From: Paraburkholderia sp.
GTDB taxonomy: Bacteria; Pseudomonadota; Gammaproteobacteria; Burkholderiales; Burkholderiaceae
Assembly (NCBI RefSeq): GCF_026225065.1
Contig: NZ_JAMFSB010000224.1
Span: 1-38,750 of the forward strand
Length of the DNA: 38,750 nucleotides
Direction of reading: 5' to 3'
Shown here: one piece after another, positions 23,824-32,028 of the stretch
Layout: the number at the start of each line of letters is the position of its first letter
How positions within the stretch are numbered: position 1 is the stretch's first letter
Position numbers and translations under genes: made by a program
The notes under the pieces: model-generated
Databases searched by the model: none
Told to the model about the DNA's origin: nothing
Seen by the model: the letters and a program-made list of their open reading frames with translations, nothing else

Positions 23824-24303
23824 ATGAAACGATTCGAACCGAGTTTCCTCGACAAGCTGTTCGACGACGAACCGCATTTGCCGGCTTCTCCGGCGATGCG
23901 GCAATTGTCGCTGGACGAGCTGAAGGCGACCGTCGCACGTGACGTGGAGGCCATCCTGAACACGCGGATTGCCTTGACCGAACACGAGCTGGCGGCGCTG
24001 CCCGAGTGTCAGAAATCGGTCTTGACGTACGGTCTGAACGACTTCGCGGGCCTGAGTCTCGCGAGCCACTACGATCGTACGTTCATCTGCAAATCGATTC
24101 AGCAGGCCATTGCGCGGCATGAGCCGCGTCTGAAGCAGGTGGCAGTCGCGCTAGAACTGAACGAACAATCGACCAATGCGCTGTATTTCGCCATTCAGGC
24201 GTTGCTGGTCGTGCATCCGGCAGAAGAACCGGTGAGTTTTGATGCGATGCTTCAGCCTTCGACGTTGCAGTATTCTGTATCGCGCGCACGCGCGAAGCTT
24301 TAA
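23824..24303 (+). CDS. tssE: T6SS baseplate protein TssE (gp25-like), 159 aa
   Basis: TssE is a gp25/lysozyme-like baseplate wedge component. The gp25 core has the conserved E-A-I-L-N-T-R (residues about 42-48) and the L-T-Y-G-L-N-D-F-A-G-L-S motif in the middle. The F-L-D-K-L-F-D-D N-terminus is typical. The start is ATG 23824, 70 bases after hcp. It initiates sheath polymerisation together with TssFGK. Length and sequence are ordinary for the family. Confidence 0.95.
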   Translation: MKRFEPSFLDKLFDDEPHLPASPAMRQLSLDELKATVARDVEAILNTRIALTEHELAALPECQKSVLTYGLNDFAGLSLASHYDRTFICKSIQQAIARHEPRLKQVAVALELNEQSTNALYFAIQALLVVHPAEEPVSFDAMLQPSTLQYSVSRARAKL

Positions 24304-24368
24304 TACCGCATGCTGGCTGCCGTTACGCGCAACGGCGGCGCGGGTGTATCAGGTCCGGGGACAGGTTG

Positions 24369-26207
24369 ATGGAAGAATTGCTGCCATATTACGAGCGCGA
24401 ACTGGCATTCCTGCGGCGCTACTCGAACGATTTTGCAGATCGTTATCCGAAGATCGCCGCGCGCCTCGCGATGTCCGGCGAGCATTGCGAAGACCCGCAC
24501 GTCGAACGGATGATCGAATCGTTCGCGCTGCTGGGCGCCCGCATCAACAAGAAGCTCGACGACGATTACCCCGAATTCACCGAAGCACTGCTCGAAGTGC
24601 TTTATCCGCATTATCTGCGGCCGTTTCCCTCGTGTTCGATTGCCCAGTTGGGCACCTCCGCCGCGCTCAGCAATCTGACCGAACCGGTCACGATCGAGCG
24701 GGGCACCGAACTTAAATCGCGCACCATCCGCGGCGTACAGTGCCGTTTTCGCACCGCTTACGATGTGACGCTGGCGCCGATCCGCATGTCGGAGGCGAAA
24801 TACACGTCCGTCGCGATGGCGCCAAGCGCGACCGTGCTGCCCGCCAACGCTTCGGCGATCGTCTCGATCACGCTCGAGTCGACCGCGCCGCAGCTCGATC
24901 TCGGTGCGCTGAAACTGTCCACGCTGCGCGCGCATCTGCATGGCGAGCAGTCTTTTATCGCGGGTCTGACCGATTGTCTGTTCGTTAATGCAATGGCCAC
25001 GTATGTCGAGGCCGACCGTCGAGGCGTGTGGACCGCAATGCGCACCTCGCCGCTCGCGCAGGCCGGCTTCGACGAAGAAGATTCGCTGATCGACTACCCG
25101 GCCAAGTCGCATCCGGCATACCGGCTACTCACCGAGTACTTCGCGTTTCCCGACAAATTCAATTTCGTCGATTTCGATCTGGCGGCGATGACGCGCGCGA
25201 GCGGCCGCTGCAGCCGTCTGACGCTGCATGTCGTGCTAAAAGACGTGCGCAGCGACTCGCATGTCGCCCGTCTGCTCGAGACGTTGTCGACACAACACTT
25301 CCGCCTGTTCTGCACGCCAGTCGTCAATCTGTTCAAGCAGCACGGCGAACCGATCCGTCTGACTCATCAGTCGATCTCGTATCCGGTGATCGCCGAAGCG
25401 CGCCGGGCGTTTGCCTACGAGGTGTATTCGATCGATTCGGTGAAGCTGGTCCGGCAGCAGGCGAACCAGGAATCGGTAATCGAATTCAGGCCGTTCTACT
25501 CGTTGCATCACGGCGAACGGCAACGCGCCGGGCATTACTGGTTTGCGCGCCGCAACGATTGGGTGGCGGAGAAAAGCCCGGGCTACGAAACCGAGATCTC
25601 GATTGTCGATATCGATTTCGAACCGGCTGAGGCGCAAACCGATACGCTGAGCATCGAGCTGACCTGCACCAATCGCGATCTGCCGGCCGGACTGGCAATG
25701 GGCATCGAAGGCGGCGACCTGTTTCTCGAAGGCGGCTCGTTGACCGGTAACATTTCGATGTTGCGCCGTCCCACGCCGAGCGTGCGTTTCGAGCGTGGCC
25801 GCGCGGCGCACTGGCGGCTGATTTCGCATCTGGCGCTCAATCACGTCTCGCTCGCGAGCAACGGCCTCTCTGCGCTCAAGGAAATGCTGGTGCTGTACGA
25901 CATGCGGCGCACGGCGGTGTCGGCGCGGCATATCGACGGACTGGTCGGCATCGAGCAGCGCGCGGCCGTGCAATGGCTGCCGGGCAAGCCGTTTGCCACC
26001 TTCGTGCGCGGCATGGAAATTCGCCTGACCATCGACGAGGACCATTTTGTGGGCACGAGCCTCGCGTCGTTCGTGCGCGTGATCGACACGTTTTTTGGGC
26101 TGTACGTGCATCTGAACAGCTTTGTGCAACTGGTCGTCGTGTCGAAGCGCACGGGCGAGGAGATTCTGCGATGCAAACCCCGCAGCGGCGAATCGATCCT
26201 GGCGTAA
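24369..26207 (+). CDS. tssF: T6SS baseplate protein TssF, 612 aa
   Basis: This is the large wedge protein of the T6SS baseplate (VasA/ImpG family). The hallmark N-terminus is L-L-P-Y-Y-E-R-E-L-A-F-L-R, followed by F-A-D-R-Y-P-K-I-A-A-R-L, D-P-H-V-E-R-M-I-E-S-F-A and the L-Y-P-H-Y-L-R-P-F-P-S segment. The start is ATG 24369; an in-frame TTG one codon earlier is less likely. The 3' end overlaps the start of tssG by 37 bases in another frame, indicating coupling. The function is structural, in the cytoplasm. Confidence 0.96.
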   Translation: MEELLPYYERELAFLRRYSNDFADRYPKIAARLAMSGEHCEDPHVERMIESFALLGARINKKLDDDYPEFTEALLEVLYPHYLRPFPSCSIAQLGTSAALSNLTEPVTIERGTELKSRTIRGVQCRFRTAYDVTLAPIRMSEAKYTSVAMAPSATVLPANASAIVSITLESTAPQLDLGALKLSTLRAHLHGEQSFIAGLTDCLFVNAMATYVEADRRGVWTAMRTSPLAQAGFDEEDSLIDYPAKSHPAYRLLTEYFAFPDKFNFVDFDLAAMTRASGRCSRLTLHVVLKDVRSDSHVARLLETLSTQHFRLFCTPVVNLFKQHGEPIRLTHQSISYPVIAEARRAFAYEVYSIDSVKLVRQQANQESVIEFRPFYSLHHGERQRAGHYWFARRNDWVAEKSPGYETEISIVDIDFEPAEAQTDTLSIELTCTNRDLPAGLAMGIEGGDLFLEGGSLTGNISMLRRPTPSVRFERGRAAHWRLISHLALNHVSLASNGLSALKEMLVLYDMRRTAVSARHIDGLVGIEQRAAVQWLPGKPFATFVRGMEIRLTIDEDHFVGTSLASFVRVIDTFFGLYVHLNSFVQLVVVSKRTGEEILRCKPRSGESILA

Positions 26208-27256
26208 TCGAGCAACTGCTCGACGAGCCGCATCGCTTCCAGTTTTTTCAGGCAGTGCGGATTCTCGAGAAGTGGTTTGCCAAGGAGAACTCAACACGGC
26301 CCGGCGAGATCGTGGCGCAGCGTATCGCATTTCGCAATTCGCTTTCGCTAGGCTTTCCGCCAAGCGAAATTCACAGCGCGCAGTCCTATGACGATGCAGG
26401 CACGGCGCTTAAGGACAAGCCGCAGCGTACCGCCGCCGTCGAAGACGGCACGCTTGGCCGTGTCGATATCACACCAGCGTTTTTCGGGCTGCTAGGCGGG
26501 CAGGGCGCATTGCCGCTGCACTATACCGAGCAGATCATTGCGCGCGAGCAACTGAGGCGTGACCGTGCGGCGCGCGAGTTCTTCGATGTCTTTTCGAATC
26601 GTGCCACGGCGCTGTTCTACTCGGCATGGAAGAAATACCGGCTGCCGTTTCACTACGAACTGGACCGCGACGAACGCTATCTGCCGTTGCTGCTGGCGCT
26701 TGCCGGCGTCGCCGATACGGACAGCCGCAGCAGTCTGCAACAGGGCGACGGCGCACTGTTCGACGAGGCGATTGCCGGTTATGCGCTTGCGGCGCGGCAT
26801 CGGCCCGTGTCGGCGGCGTATTTGCAGCGTACGTTGTCCGAATACTTTCAGGTGCCGGTGCGCGTCGATCAGTTTGTCGGCAAATGGTACGACGTGCCGC
26901 CCGATCAGTTGACGGTGCTCGGCAGCGTCAATGCGACGCTCGGCGCTACCGCGCTGGCGGGCGAACGGGTCTGGCAGCGCGACATGCGCGCGCGGCTCGT
27001 GATCGGCCCGCTCGCGAAAAAAGACTACGAAGCCTTCCTGCCGGGCGCCGAACGCGCCATCGCACTGGAGCGGATGCTGACCCTGCTGGCCGGCGTGACG
27101 CTTGAATACGAGGTCTCGCTGGTGCTGCGGCGCGCTGAAGTCGGTTCCATTCAGCTGGGTCAGAGCGGACGGCTTGGCTGGGACGCGTTTCTCTGCACGC
27201 ACGACGCCGACCACGACCGGTCGGACGCCCGCTATGAATTGCACGTCATTCACTGA
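26171..27256 (+). CDS. tssG: T6SS baseplate protein TssG, 361 aa
   Basis: This is the small wedge partner of TssF (VasB/ImpH family). Landmarks are P-H-R-F-Q-F-F-Q-A-V-R-I-L-E near residue 20, F-F-G-L-L-G-G-Q-G-A-L-P-L-H-Y-T-E and the D-L-F-S-like F-F-D-V-F-S-N-R. The frame is open far upstream inside tssF, but ATG 26171 with GAGGAG nine bases before it gives the normal N-terminus and length. The overlap with tssF is 37 bases. Confidence 0.95.
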   Translation: MQTPQRRIDPGVIEQLLDEPHRFQFFQAVRILEKWFAKENSTRPGEIVAQRIAFRNSLSLGFPPSEIHSAQSYDDAGTALKDKPQRTAAVEDGTLGRVDITPAFFGLLGGQGALPLHYTEQIIAREQLRRDRAAREFFDVFSNRATALFYSAWKKYRLPFHYELDRDERYLPLLLALAGVADTDSRSSLQQGDGALFDEAIAGYALAARHRPVSAAYLQRTLSEYFQVPVRVDQFVGKWYDVPPDQLTVLGSVNATLGATALAGERVWQRDMRARLVIGPLAKKDYEAFLPGAERAIALERMLTLLAGVTLEYEVSLVLRRAEVGSIQLGQSGRLGWDAFLCTHDADHDRSDARYELHVIH

Positions 27257-27301
27257 ACATCGCCACGCGCTACGCTACCAACAGGACCTGGACCGCACGA
27301 C

Positions 27302-29980
27302 ATGAGCACTCCCCTCAAGACCCTGATCGCGAAACTGAATCCGACCTGCCGCCAGGCCACTGAGCGGGCGGCGAGCAATTGCCTGTCGCGTGGTCACTAC
27401 GAGGTGGACCTCGAACATCTGTTTCTGGCCTTGCTCGACGAGCCGGCGAGTGATGCGACGCTGGTGCTGCGCGCGAGCCGCATCGACGCGCACGCGCTGC
27501 GCGCCGATCTCGAGCGCGAGTTGCAGCGCCTGAAGACGGGGAACGCGCGCACGCCCGTGTTTTCCGTGCATCTGATCGCACTGTTCGAGCAAGCGTGGCT
27601 GCTGGCTTCACTTGATGCGCAGATCGGCCGGATCCGCTCCGGGCATCTGCTGCTTGCGCTGCTAAGCGCGCCGGATCTCGCGCAGTTTGCTCAGCGTATG
27701 TCGCCGTTGTTCCGCGACGTGCGGGTGACCGATCTCAAGCATAAGTTCGATGAACTGACGGTTGGCTCGTGCGAGGGGGAGCGCAATCCTGCGGCGTCCG
27801 ACGATGCCGATGGCGATGACCGTGATGCGAGTCTGCAGCCGGCACAAAGCGGTGGCCCTTCAAAGACGCCCGCGCTCGACACCTACACGACCAACCTGAC
27901 GCAACGCGCCCGTGATGGCCATATCGACCCGGTCATCGGCCGCGAAGCCGAAATTCGCCAGACGATCGACATTTTGATGCGCCGTCGCCAGAACAATCCG
28001 ATCATGACGGGTGAAGCGGGGGTCGGCAAAACCGCCGTGGTGGAAGGCCTCGCATTGCGTATTGCCGCTGACGACGTACCCACGCCGCTGAAAGGCGTCG
28101 CCCTGCACGTGCTGGACATGGGGTTGCTGCAGGCCGGCGCGAGCGTCAAAGGCGAATTCGAAAATCGCCTGAAAAACGTGATCGACGAGGTCAAGAAGAG
28201 CGCGCATCCGATCATCCTCTTTATCGACGAAGCGCATACGATCATCGGCGCAGGCGGCCAGGCTGGACAGAACGACGCCGCGAACCTGCTGAAGCCGGCG
28301 CTGGCGCGCGGCGAACTGCGCACGATCGCGGCAACCACGTGGAGCGAATACAAAAAGTACTTCGAGAAAGACGCGGCATTGGCGCGGCGCTTCCAGGTCG
28401 TAAAGATCGAAGAGCCGAACGAGACGCTTGCCGCGTCCATGCTGCGCGGCATGGCCGGTTTGATGGAAAAGCATTTCAACGTGCGCGTGGTAGACGACGC
28501 GATTACGGAAGCGGTGCGCTTGTCGCATCGCTATATCAGCGGCCGTCAGTTGCCGGACAAGGCAATCAGTGTGCTCGATACGGCCTGCGCGAAAGTCGCG
28601 CTGGCGCATAGCTCGACACCTGCAACGATCGACGACACGAAAAAGCGGATCGAGAGAATCGACGCGGAAGTGGCTGCCCTCGAGCGTGAAGTGGCGAGCG
28701 GCTCAGTGCACGACGAGCGTCTTGCTGAACTGCGCAGCCTGCGGGAAGCTGACCTGACAACGCTGGCCGCCAGCGAAGTGCGCTACGACAAGGAGCGTGC
28801 ACTGGTGTCGGAGATCGGCGAACTGCGGGCGCAAATCGATGCAGCACGCGGCGGTAGCGCGGATGCGGAGCAGGCCGAGAAGGCTGTGAGTGCGCGTGAA
28901 ACGCTCGCGGCGCGCGTGAGTGACCTGCATGCGTTGCAAGGCGGCCAGCCGATGGTGCCGCTACAGGTCGACGGCCACGTCGTCGCGGAGATCGTCGCGT
29001 CGTGGACGGGCATTCCATTGGGCCGCATGGTCAAGGACGAAATTCAAACCGTGCTGAACCTGCAACCGCTGCTGGGCGCGCGCGTGATAGGTCAGGACCA
29101 CGCGCTCGACGCAATCGCCCAGCGCGTGAGGACCGCCAGCGCCAACCTCGAAGATCCGAACAAGCCGCGTGGTGTGTTCATGTTCGTCGGCCCCTCGGGC
29201 GTCGGCAAGACGGAAACGGCGCTGGCGCTCGCCGATATCCTGTATGGCGGCGAACGCAAGATGGTCACGATCAACATGAGCGAGTATCAGGAGGCGCATA
29301 GCGTCTCCGGTCTCAAAGGCTCGCCGCCGGGCTACGTCGGCTATGGCGAAGGGGGCGTGCTAACCGAAGCGGTGCGCCGCAATCCCTATTCGGTCGTGCT
29401 GCTCGACGAAGTGGAAAAGGCCCACCCGGACGTGCTCGAAATGTTCTTCCAGGTGTTCGACAAAGGCACGATGGACGACGCGGAAGGCCGCGAGATCGAT
29501 TTCCGCAACACCCTGATCATTCTCACATCGAACGTCGGTTCGCAGGCGGTGATGCAGGCATGTCTGAACAAGAGCGCAGACGAGCTGCCGGGCGCCGATG
29601 AACTCGCTGAGACGTTGCGCCCGCAACTGTACAAGACGTTCAAGTCAGCGTTCCTCGGCCGCATGAAAGTGGTGCCGTACTATCCGATCTCCGACGACGT
29701 GCTCGTGGAGATCATCGAACTGAAGCTCGAGCGGATTCGTCGGCGCATCGAAGCGAATCACAAGGCGACCTTCGAGTGGGACGAGTCGCTGGTGGACGCC
29801 GTATTGGCGCGCTGTACCGAAGTCGATTCCGGGGCGCGCAACGTGGATCACATTCTGAACGGCACGTTGTTGCCCGAAGTGGCGCAGCAGGTGCTCGAGC
29901 GGATCGCGGACGGGATAGCGCTTGAACGCATCGCGGTGCGGGCGAGCGAGGCCGGCGGATTCGAATATACGGTTGCCTGA
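27302..29980 (+). CDS. tssH: T6SS sheath-recycling AAA+ ATPase TssH (ClpV), 892 aa
   Basis: This is a ClpB-like ATPase that disassembles contracted TssBC sheath in the cytoplasm. An N-terminal Clp_N double repeat (about 10-150) precedes an acidic linker. The first AAA domain has Walker A G-E-A-G-V-G-K-T at 237-244 and Walker B L-F-I-D-E-A-H. A middle-domain coiled coil follows (about 440-550). The second AAA domain has Walker A G-P-S-G-V-G-K-T near 630 and V-V-L-L-D-E-V-E-K-A-H. The C-terminal D2-small domain completes the usual length. The start is ATG 27302, 45 bases after tssG. Confidence 0.96.
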   Translation: MSTPLKTLIAKLNPTCRQATERAASNCLSRGHYEVDLEHLFLALLDEPASDATLVLRASRIDAHALRADLERELQRLKTGNARTPVFSVHLIALFEQAWLLASLDAQIGRIRSGHLLLALLSAPDLAQFAQRMSPLFRDVRVTDLKHKFDELTVGSCEGERNPAASDDADGDDRDASLQPAQSGGPSKTPALDTYTTNLTQRARDGHIDPVIGREAEIRQTIDILMRRRQNNPIMTGEAGVGKTAVVEGLALRIAADDVPTPLKGVALHVLDMGLLQAGASVKGEFENRLKNVIDEVKKSAHPIILFIDEAHTIIGAGGQAGQNDAANLLKPALARGELRTIAATTWSEYKKYFEKDAALARRFQVVKIEEPNETLAASMLRGMAGLMEKHFNVRVVDDAITEAVRLSHRYISGRQLPDKAISVLDTACAKVALAHSSTPATIDDTKKRIERIDAEVAALEREVASGSVHDERLAELRSLREADLTTLAASEVRYDKERALVSEIGELRAQIDAARGGSADAEQAEKAVSARETLAARVSDLHALQGGQPMVPLQVDGHVVAEIVASWTGIPLGRMVKDEIQTVLNLQPLLGARVIGQDHALDAIAQRVRTASANLEDPNKPRGVFMFVGPSGVGKTETALALADILYGGERKMVTINMSEYQEAHSVSGLKGSPPGYVGYGEGGVLTEAVRRNPYSVVLLDEVEKAHPDVLEMFFQVFDKGTMDDAEGREIDFRNTLIILTSNVGSQAVMQACLNKSADELPGADELAETLRPQLYKTFKSAFLGRMKVVPYYPISDDVLVEIIELKLERIRRRIEANHKATFEWDESLVDAVLARCTEVDSGARNVDHILNGTLLPEVAQQVLERIADGIALERIAVRASEAGGFEYTVA

Positions 29981-30065
29981 AGCGTGCGCACGCGTGTCGG
30001 TGTTGTCGCACGGGTCTTCCTGTTTTAACGCCTGAACCCAGGCACTTACGTTACGGCTTTCTGTC

Positions 30066-31181
30066 ATGCTCATGCCCGCTAACATCACCACGCTGCTGGA
30101 ACCGGTCAGCGAAGCGTCGCCTTGCGGCGACGACCTGTTGTTCTCAGCCGATTTCGACGCGATTCAGAACGCGCGCCGCTTCGACGACCCCTCGCTCGAT
30201 CAGGGTGAGTGGGTGACGGAGATCAAGGAAGCCAACTGGCCGTTTGTCGTCGAGCGCAGCACGAGCCTGCTCAAGACGCAGACCAAAGACTTGCGGCTTG
30301 CCGTGTGGCTGACCGAGGGCTTGGCGCTCGAGGAGGGCATCACTGGCCTGACCGACGGTTACCGGCTGATTACCGGGTTGTCCGAGCGCTATTGGGATCA
30401 TCTGCATCCGCTGCCGGAAGGGGACGATACGGAGTACCGCCTCGGCAACGTGGCGTGGCTGGTTGGCCGCACGGCCGAGCTGCTGCGCGCGATGCCGCTG
30501 ACCTCGGCACCGGCGGATCTCTACAGCACGGTCGATTGGGAGGTGGCGACGCACGTCGCTCAGGCAGTCAAGCGCGACCCGGATCATGCCGACGATATCG
30601 CCCGGGGCAAGCCGTCCGTCGAGCAGATCGAGGCATCGAAGCGGGCCACGCCGGTGCCGTTCTACTCTGGGCTGCTGGCGGATCTGGCGGCGTTCGAAGC
30701 GGCCATGCTGGAGCTTGAGCAGGAGCTGGACCGCCGGGCAGGCGATTCCGCGCCGAGCTTTCGTCAGGCGAAAGACGCGTATGAAGGGGTGTACCGGCTC
30801 GCTGAGCGCTTTGCGCGTGAAGTGGGCGTGACCGCTGAGAGCGCGGCCAAAGCGCAGAAGCCGGAGGCCGTCGAGCGTGCCGAACCCAGTTTCAAGACCG
30901 CAACGCAACGGGAGGAACCCGTGTTGACGACCGTATCGACGAACTCGCAAGCGAGCATCGCTGGGATTCAGAATCGCGCACAGGCCGTGGCGCAGTTGCG
31001 GGCGGTGGCGCGGTTTTTCCGGAGCACCGAGCCGCATAGTCCGGCTGCGTATCTGGCGGACAAGGCGGCGGAGTGGGCGGAGATGCCGTTGCATCAGTGG
31101 CTGTCCACGGTGGTCAAGGACGACGGGTCGCTTGCGCATATCCGTGAACTGCTGGGCGTGAAGCCCGAAGAAGGCAAGTGA
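30066..31181 (+). CDS. tssA: T6SS tail-assembly protein TssA, 371 aa
   Basis: An ImpA N-terminal domain is clear: S-P-C-G-D-D-L near residue 17, then D-L-R-L-A-V-W-L-T-E-G-L-A, G-L-T-D-G-Y-R and Y-W-D-H-L-H-P-L. A middle linker precedes a C-terminal helical domain with S-T-E-P-H-S-P-A-A-Y-L-A-D-K-A-A-E-W-A-E-M-P-L-H-Q-W-L. This is the form in which TssA caps the growing tail at the baseplate and sheath. The start is ATG 30066, with a second ATG two codons later. It is the last gene of the rightward tss operon; what follows is unrelated to the T6SS. Confidence 0.93.
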   Translation: MLMPANITTLLEPVSEASPCGDDLLFSADFDAIQNARRFDDPSLDQGEWVTEIKEANWPFVVERSTSLLKTQTKDLRLAVWLTEGLALEEGITGLTDGYRLITGLSERYWDHLHPLPEGDDTEYRLGNVAWLVGRTAELLRAMPLTSAPADLYSTVDWEVATHVAQAVKRDPDHADDIARGKPSVEQIEASKRATPVPFYSGLLADLAAFEAAMLELEQELDRRAGDSAPSFRQAKDAYEGVYRLAERFAREVGVTAESAAKAQKPEAVERAEPSFKTATQREEPVLTTVSTNSQASIAGIQNRAQAVAQLRAVARFFRSTEPHSPAAYLADKAAEWAEMPLHQWLSTVVKDDGSLAHIRELLGVKPEEGK

Positions 31182-31188
31182 GTTTTCA

Positions 31189-31203
31189 GGCGGGCCGCCC
31201 GCC
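31189..31203. repeat. GC-rich palindrome after tssA
   Basis: GGCGGGC, C, GCCCGCC forms a 15-base palindrome eight bases after the tssA stop. A real RNA hairpin would have five pairs and a five-base loop. It lacks a T tract but marks the end of the tss operon and may weaken read-through. Confidence 0.35.
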
Positions 31204-31252
31204 CATGAAAGGCGGTGAAAGGGTAGCCCGTAGTATCTCCGATATCCCAACC

Positions 31253-31280
31253 TAAAGAATTCGACCCGGCCTGCCGATAT
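31253..31280 (+). promoter_or_regulatory. Sigma-28 (FliA)-type promoter upstream of the lipoprotein gene
   Basis: TAAAGAAT (31253-31260), 12 bases, GCCGATAT (31273-31280). Against the flagellar consensus TAAAGTTT-N11-GCCGATAA, this matches 6 of 8 and 7 of 8, with a spacer one base longer. It faces the lipoprotein gene, whose ATG is 70 bases downstream. The presence of a second, better match 674 bases further on before the kinase gene raises confidence. Confidence 0.62.
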
Positions 31281-31349
31281 ATGAGCTAGCCGGGGGAGCG
31301 TCGCTTTCCTGATGCCTTACGGCGTAGAAAGAAACTGGAAAGAGGCGCG

Positions 31350-31856
31350 ATGACATCTGCAACTGCTGCATCGAAGGGCCGGGTGCTGCCTGAGCGCATT
31401 TTTGCGCGGTTTAAGGTGGCAGTGCTGCTCGGAGCCCTGGCTGGATGCAGCGATGGCATTTCACAGTCGGACGTGCAATTCGTTGTAGCCGGGATGCCGT
31501 CCCAGTTCCAGTCGCTGCGTATGTACCACACCGTGCCTGACGACGCCGCACCTCTCGGCAGCTCGGCCGCTCATGCTGCTGTGCGGCTGCAACAGGGTTG
31601 CGAGGCGATTCTCCGTTTGCCCGGTGGCGAAAAGCGCGAGGCGGTCATTCTAGGCAGCAATACCGCGGCATCCTTCGATCTCGACGCCGTTCGTACCTCC
31701 GACGGATGGAGCGTAACGTCCGATGGTCTTTCTCCACCCAGCGACAACCCCGTGGCGTTTCGCACCCAGTTTACAAACTGCGTGAGTGCGATCCAGGACA
31801 AGTATCGGGCTGAGCCGGATAAGGCGCCGTTTTCGGCGTCGATGGTGTTTAAGTAG
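31350..31856 (+). CDS. Putative lipoprotein of unknown function, 168 aa
   Basis: An N-terminal stretch of basic residues, a hydrophobic run (V-A-V-L-L-G-A-L) and lipobox L-A-G-C at residues 30-33 predict a lipoprotein with lipidated Cys33. The n-region is rather long (about 20 residues). GAAAGAGGCG ends just before ATG 31350, a fair ribosome site. The mature part has two more cysteines (in Q-G-C-E and T-N-C-V), which could form a disulphide, and no domain that I recognise. The gene lies alone between tssA and the chemosensory operon and is preceded by a sigma-28-like promoter, so it may belong to the flagellar/chemotaxis regulon rather than the T6SS. Confidence 0.78.
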   Translation: MTSATAASKGRVLPERIFARFKVAVLLGALAGCSDGISQSDVQFVVAGMPSQFQSLRMYHTVPDDAAPLGSSAAHAAVRLQQGCEAILRLPGGEKREAVILGSNTAASFDLDAVRTSDGWSVTSDGLSPPSDNPVAFRTQFTNCVSAIQDKYRAEPDKAPFSASMVFK

Positions 31857-31926
31857 TTAAGTAGTGCAGATGGTGTTTCTTAGGGGTGCAATCGAGTGCT
31901 GCGGGCTTTAACTCGTCGCCAGACCC

Positions 31927-31953
31927 TAAAGCTTCACGAAGCGAAGCCGATAT
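31927..31953 (+). promoter_or_regulatory. Sigma-28 (FliA)-type promoter upstream of the chemosensory-like operon
   Basis: TAAAGCTT (31927-31934), exactly 11 bases, GCCGATAT (31946-31953). It matches the flagellar class 3 consensus TAAAGTTT-N11-GCCGATAA at 14 of 16 positions with ideal spacing and the correct orientation. The kinase start codon lies 76 bases downstream, leaving an untranslated leader of roughly 65 bases. FliA promoters normally drive flagellin, motor and chemotaxis genes, which fits the chemotaxis-like products of this operon. Confidence 0.82.
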
Positions 31954-32028
31954 CGTGGCAATGGACAATGAATTCCAGCAGAGAACCGTCCATGCGCGTG
32001 TCACATCACCACTACGGGAGGAGAGCGT

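Noticed and set aside
25236..26363. 375-codon antisense frame opposite tssF
   Set aside because: Shadow of the codon bias in tssF; no motif, start site or context.
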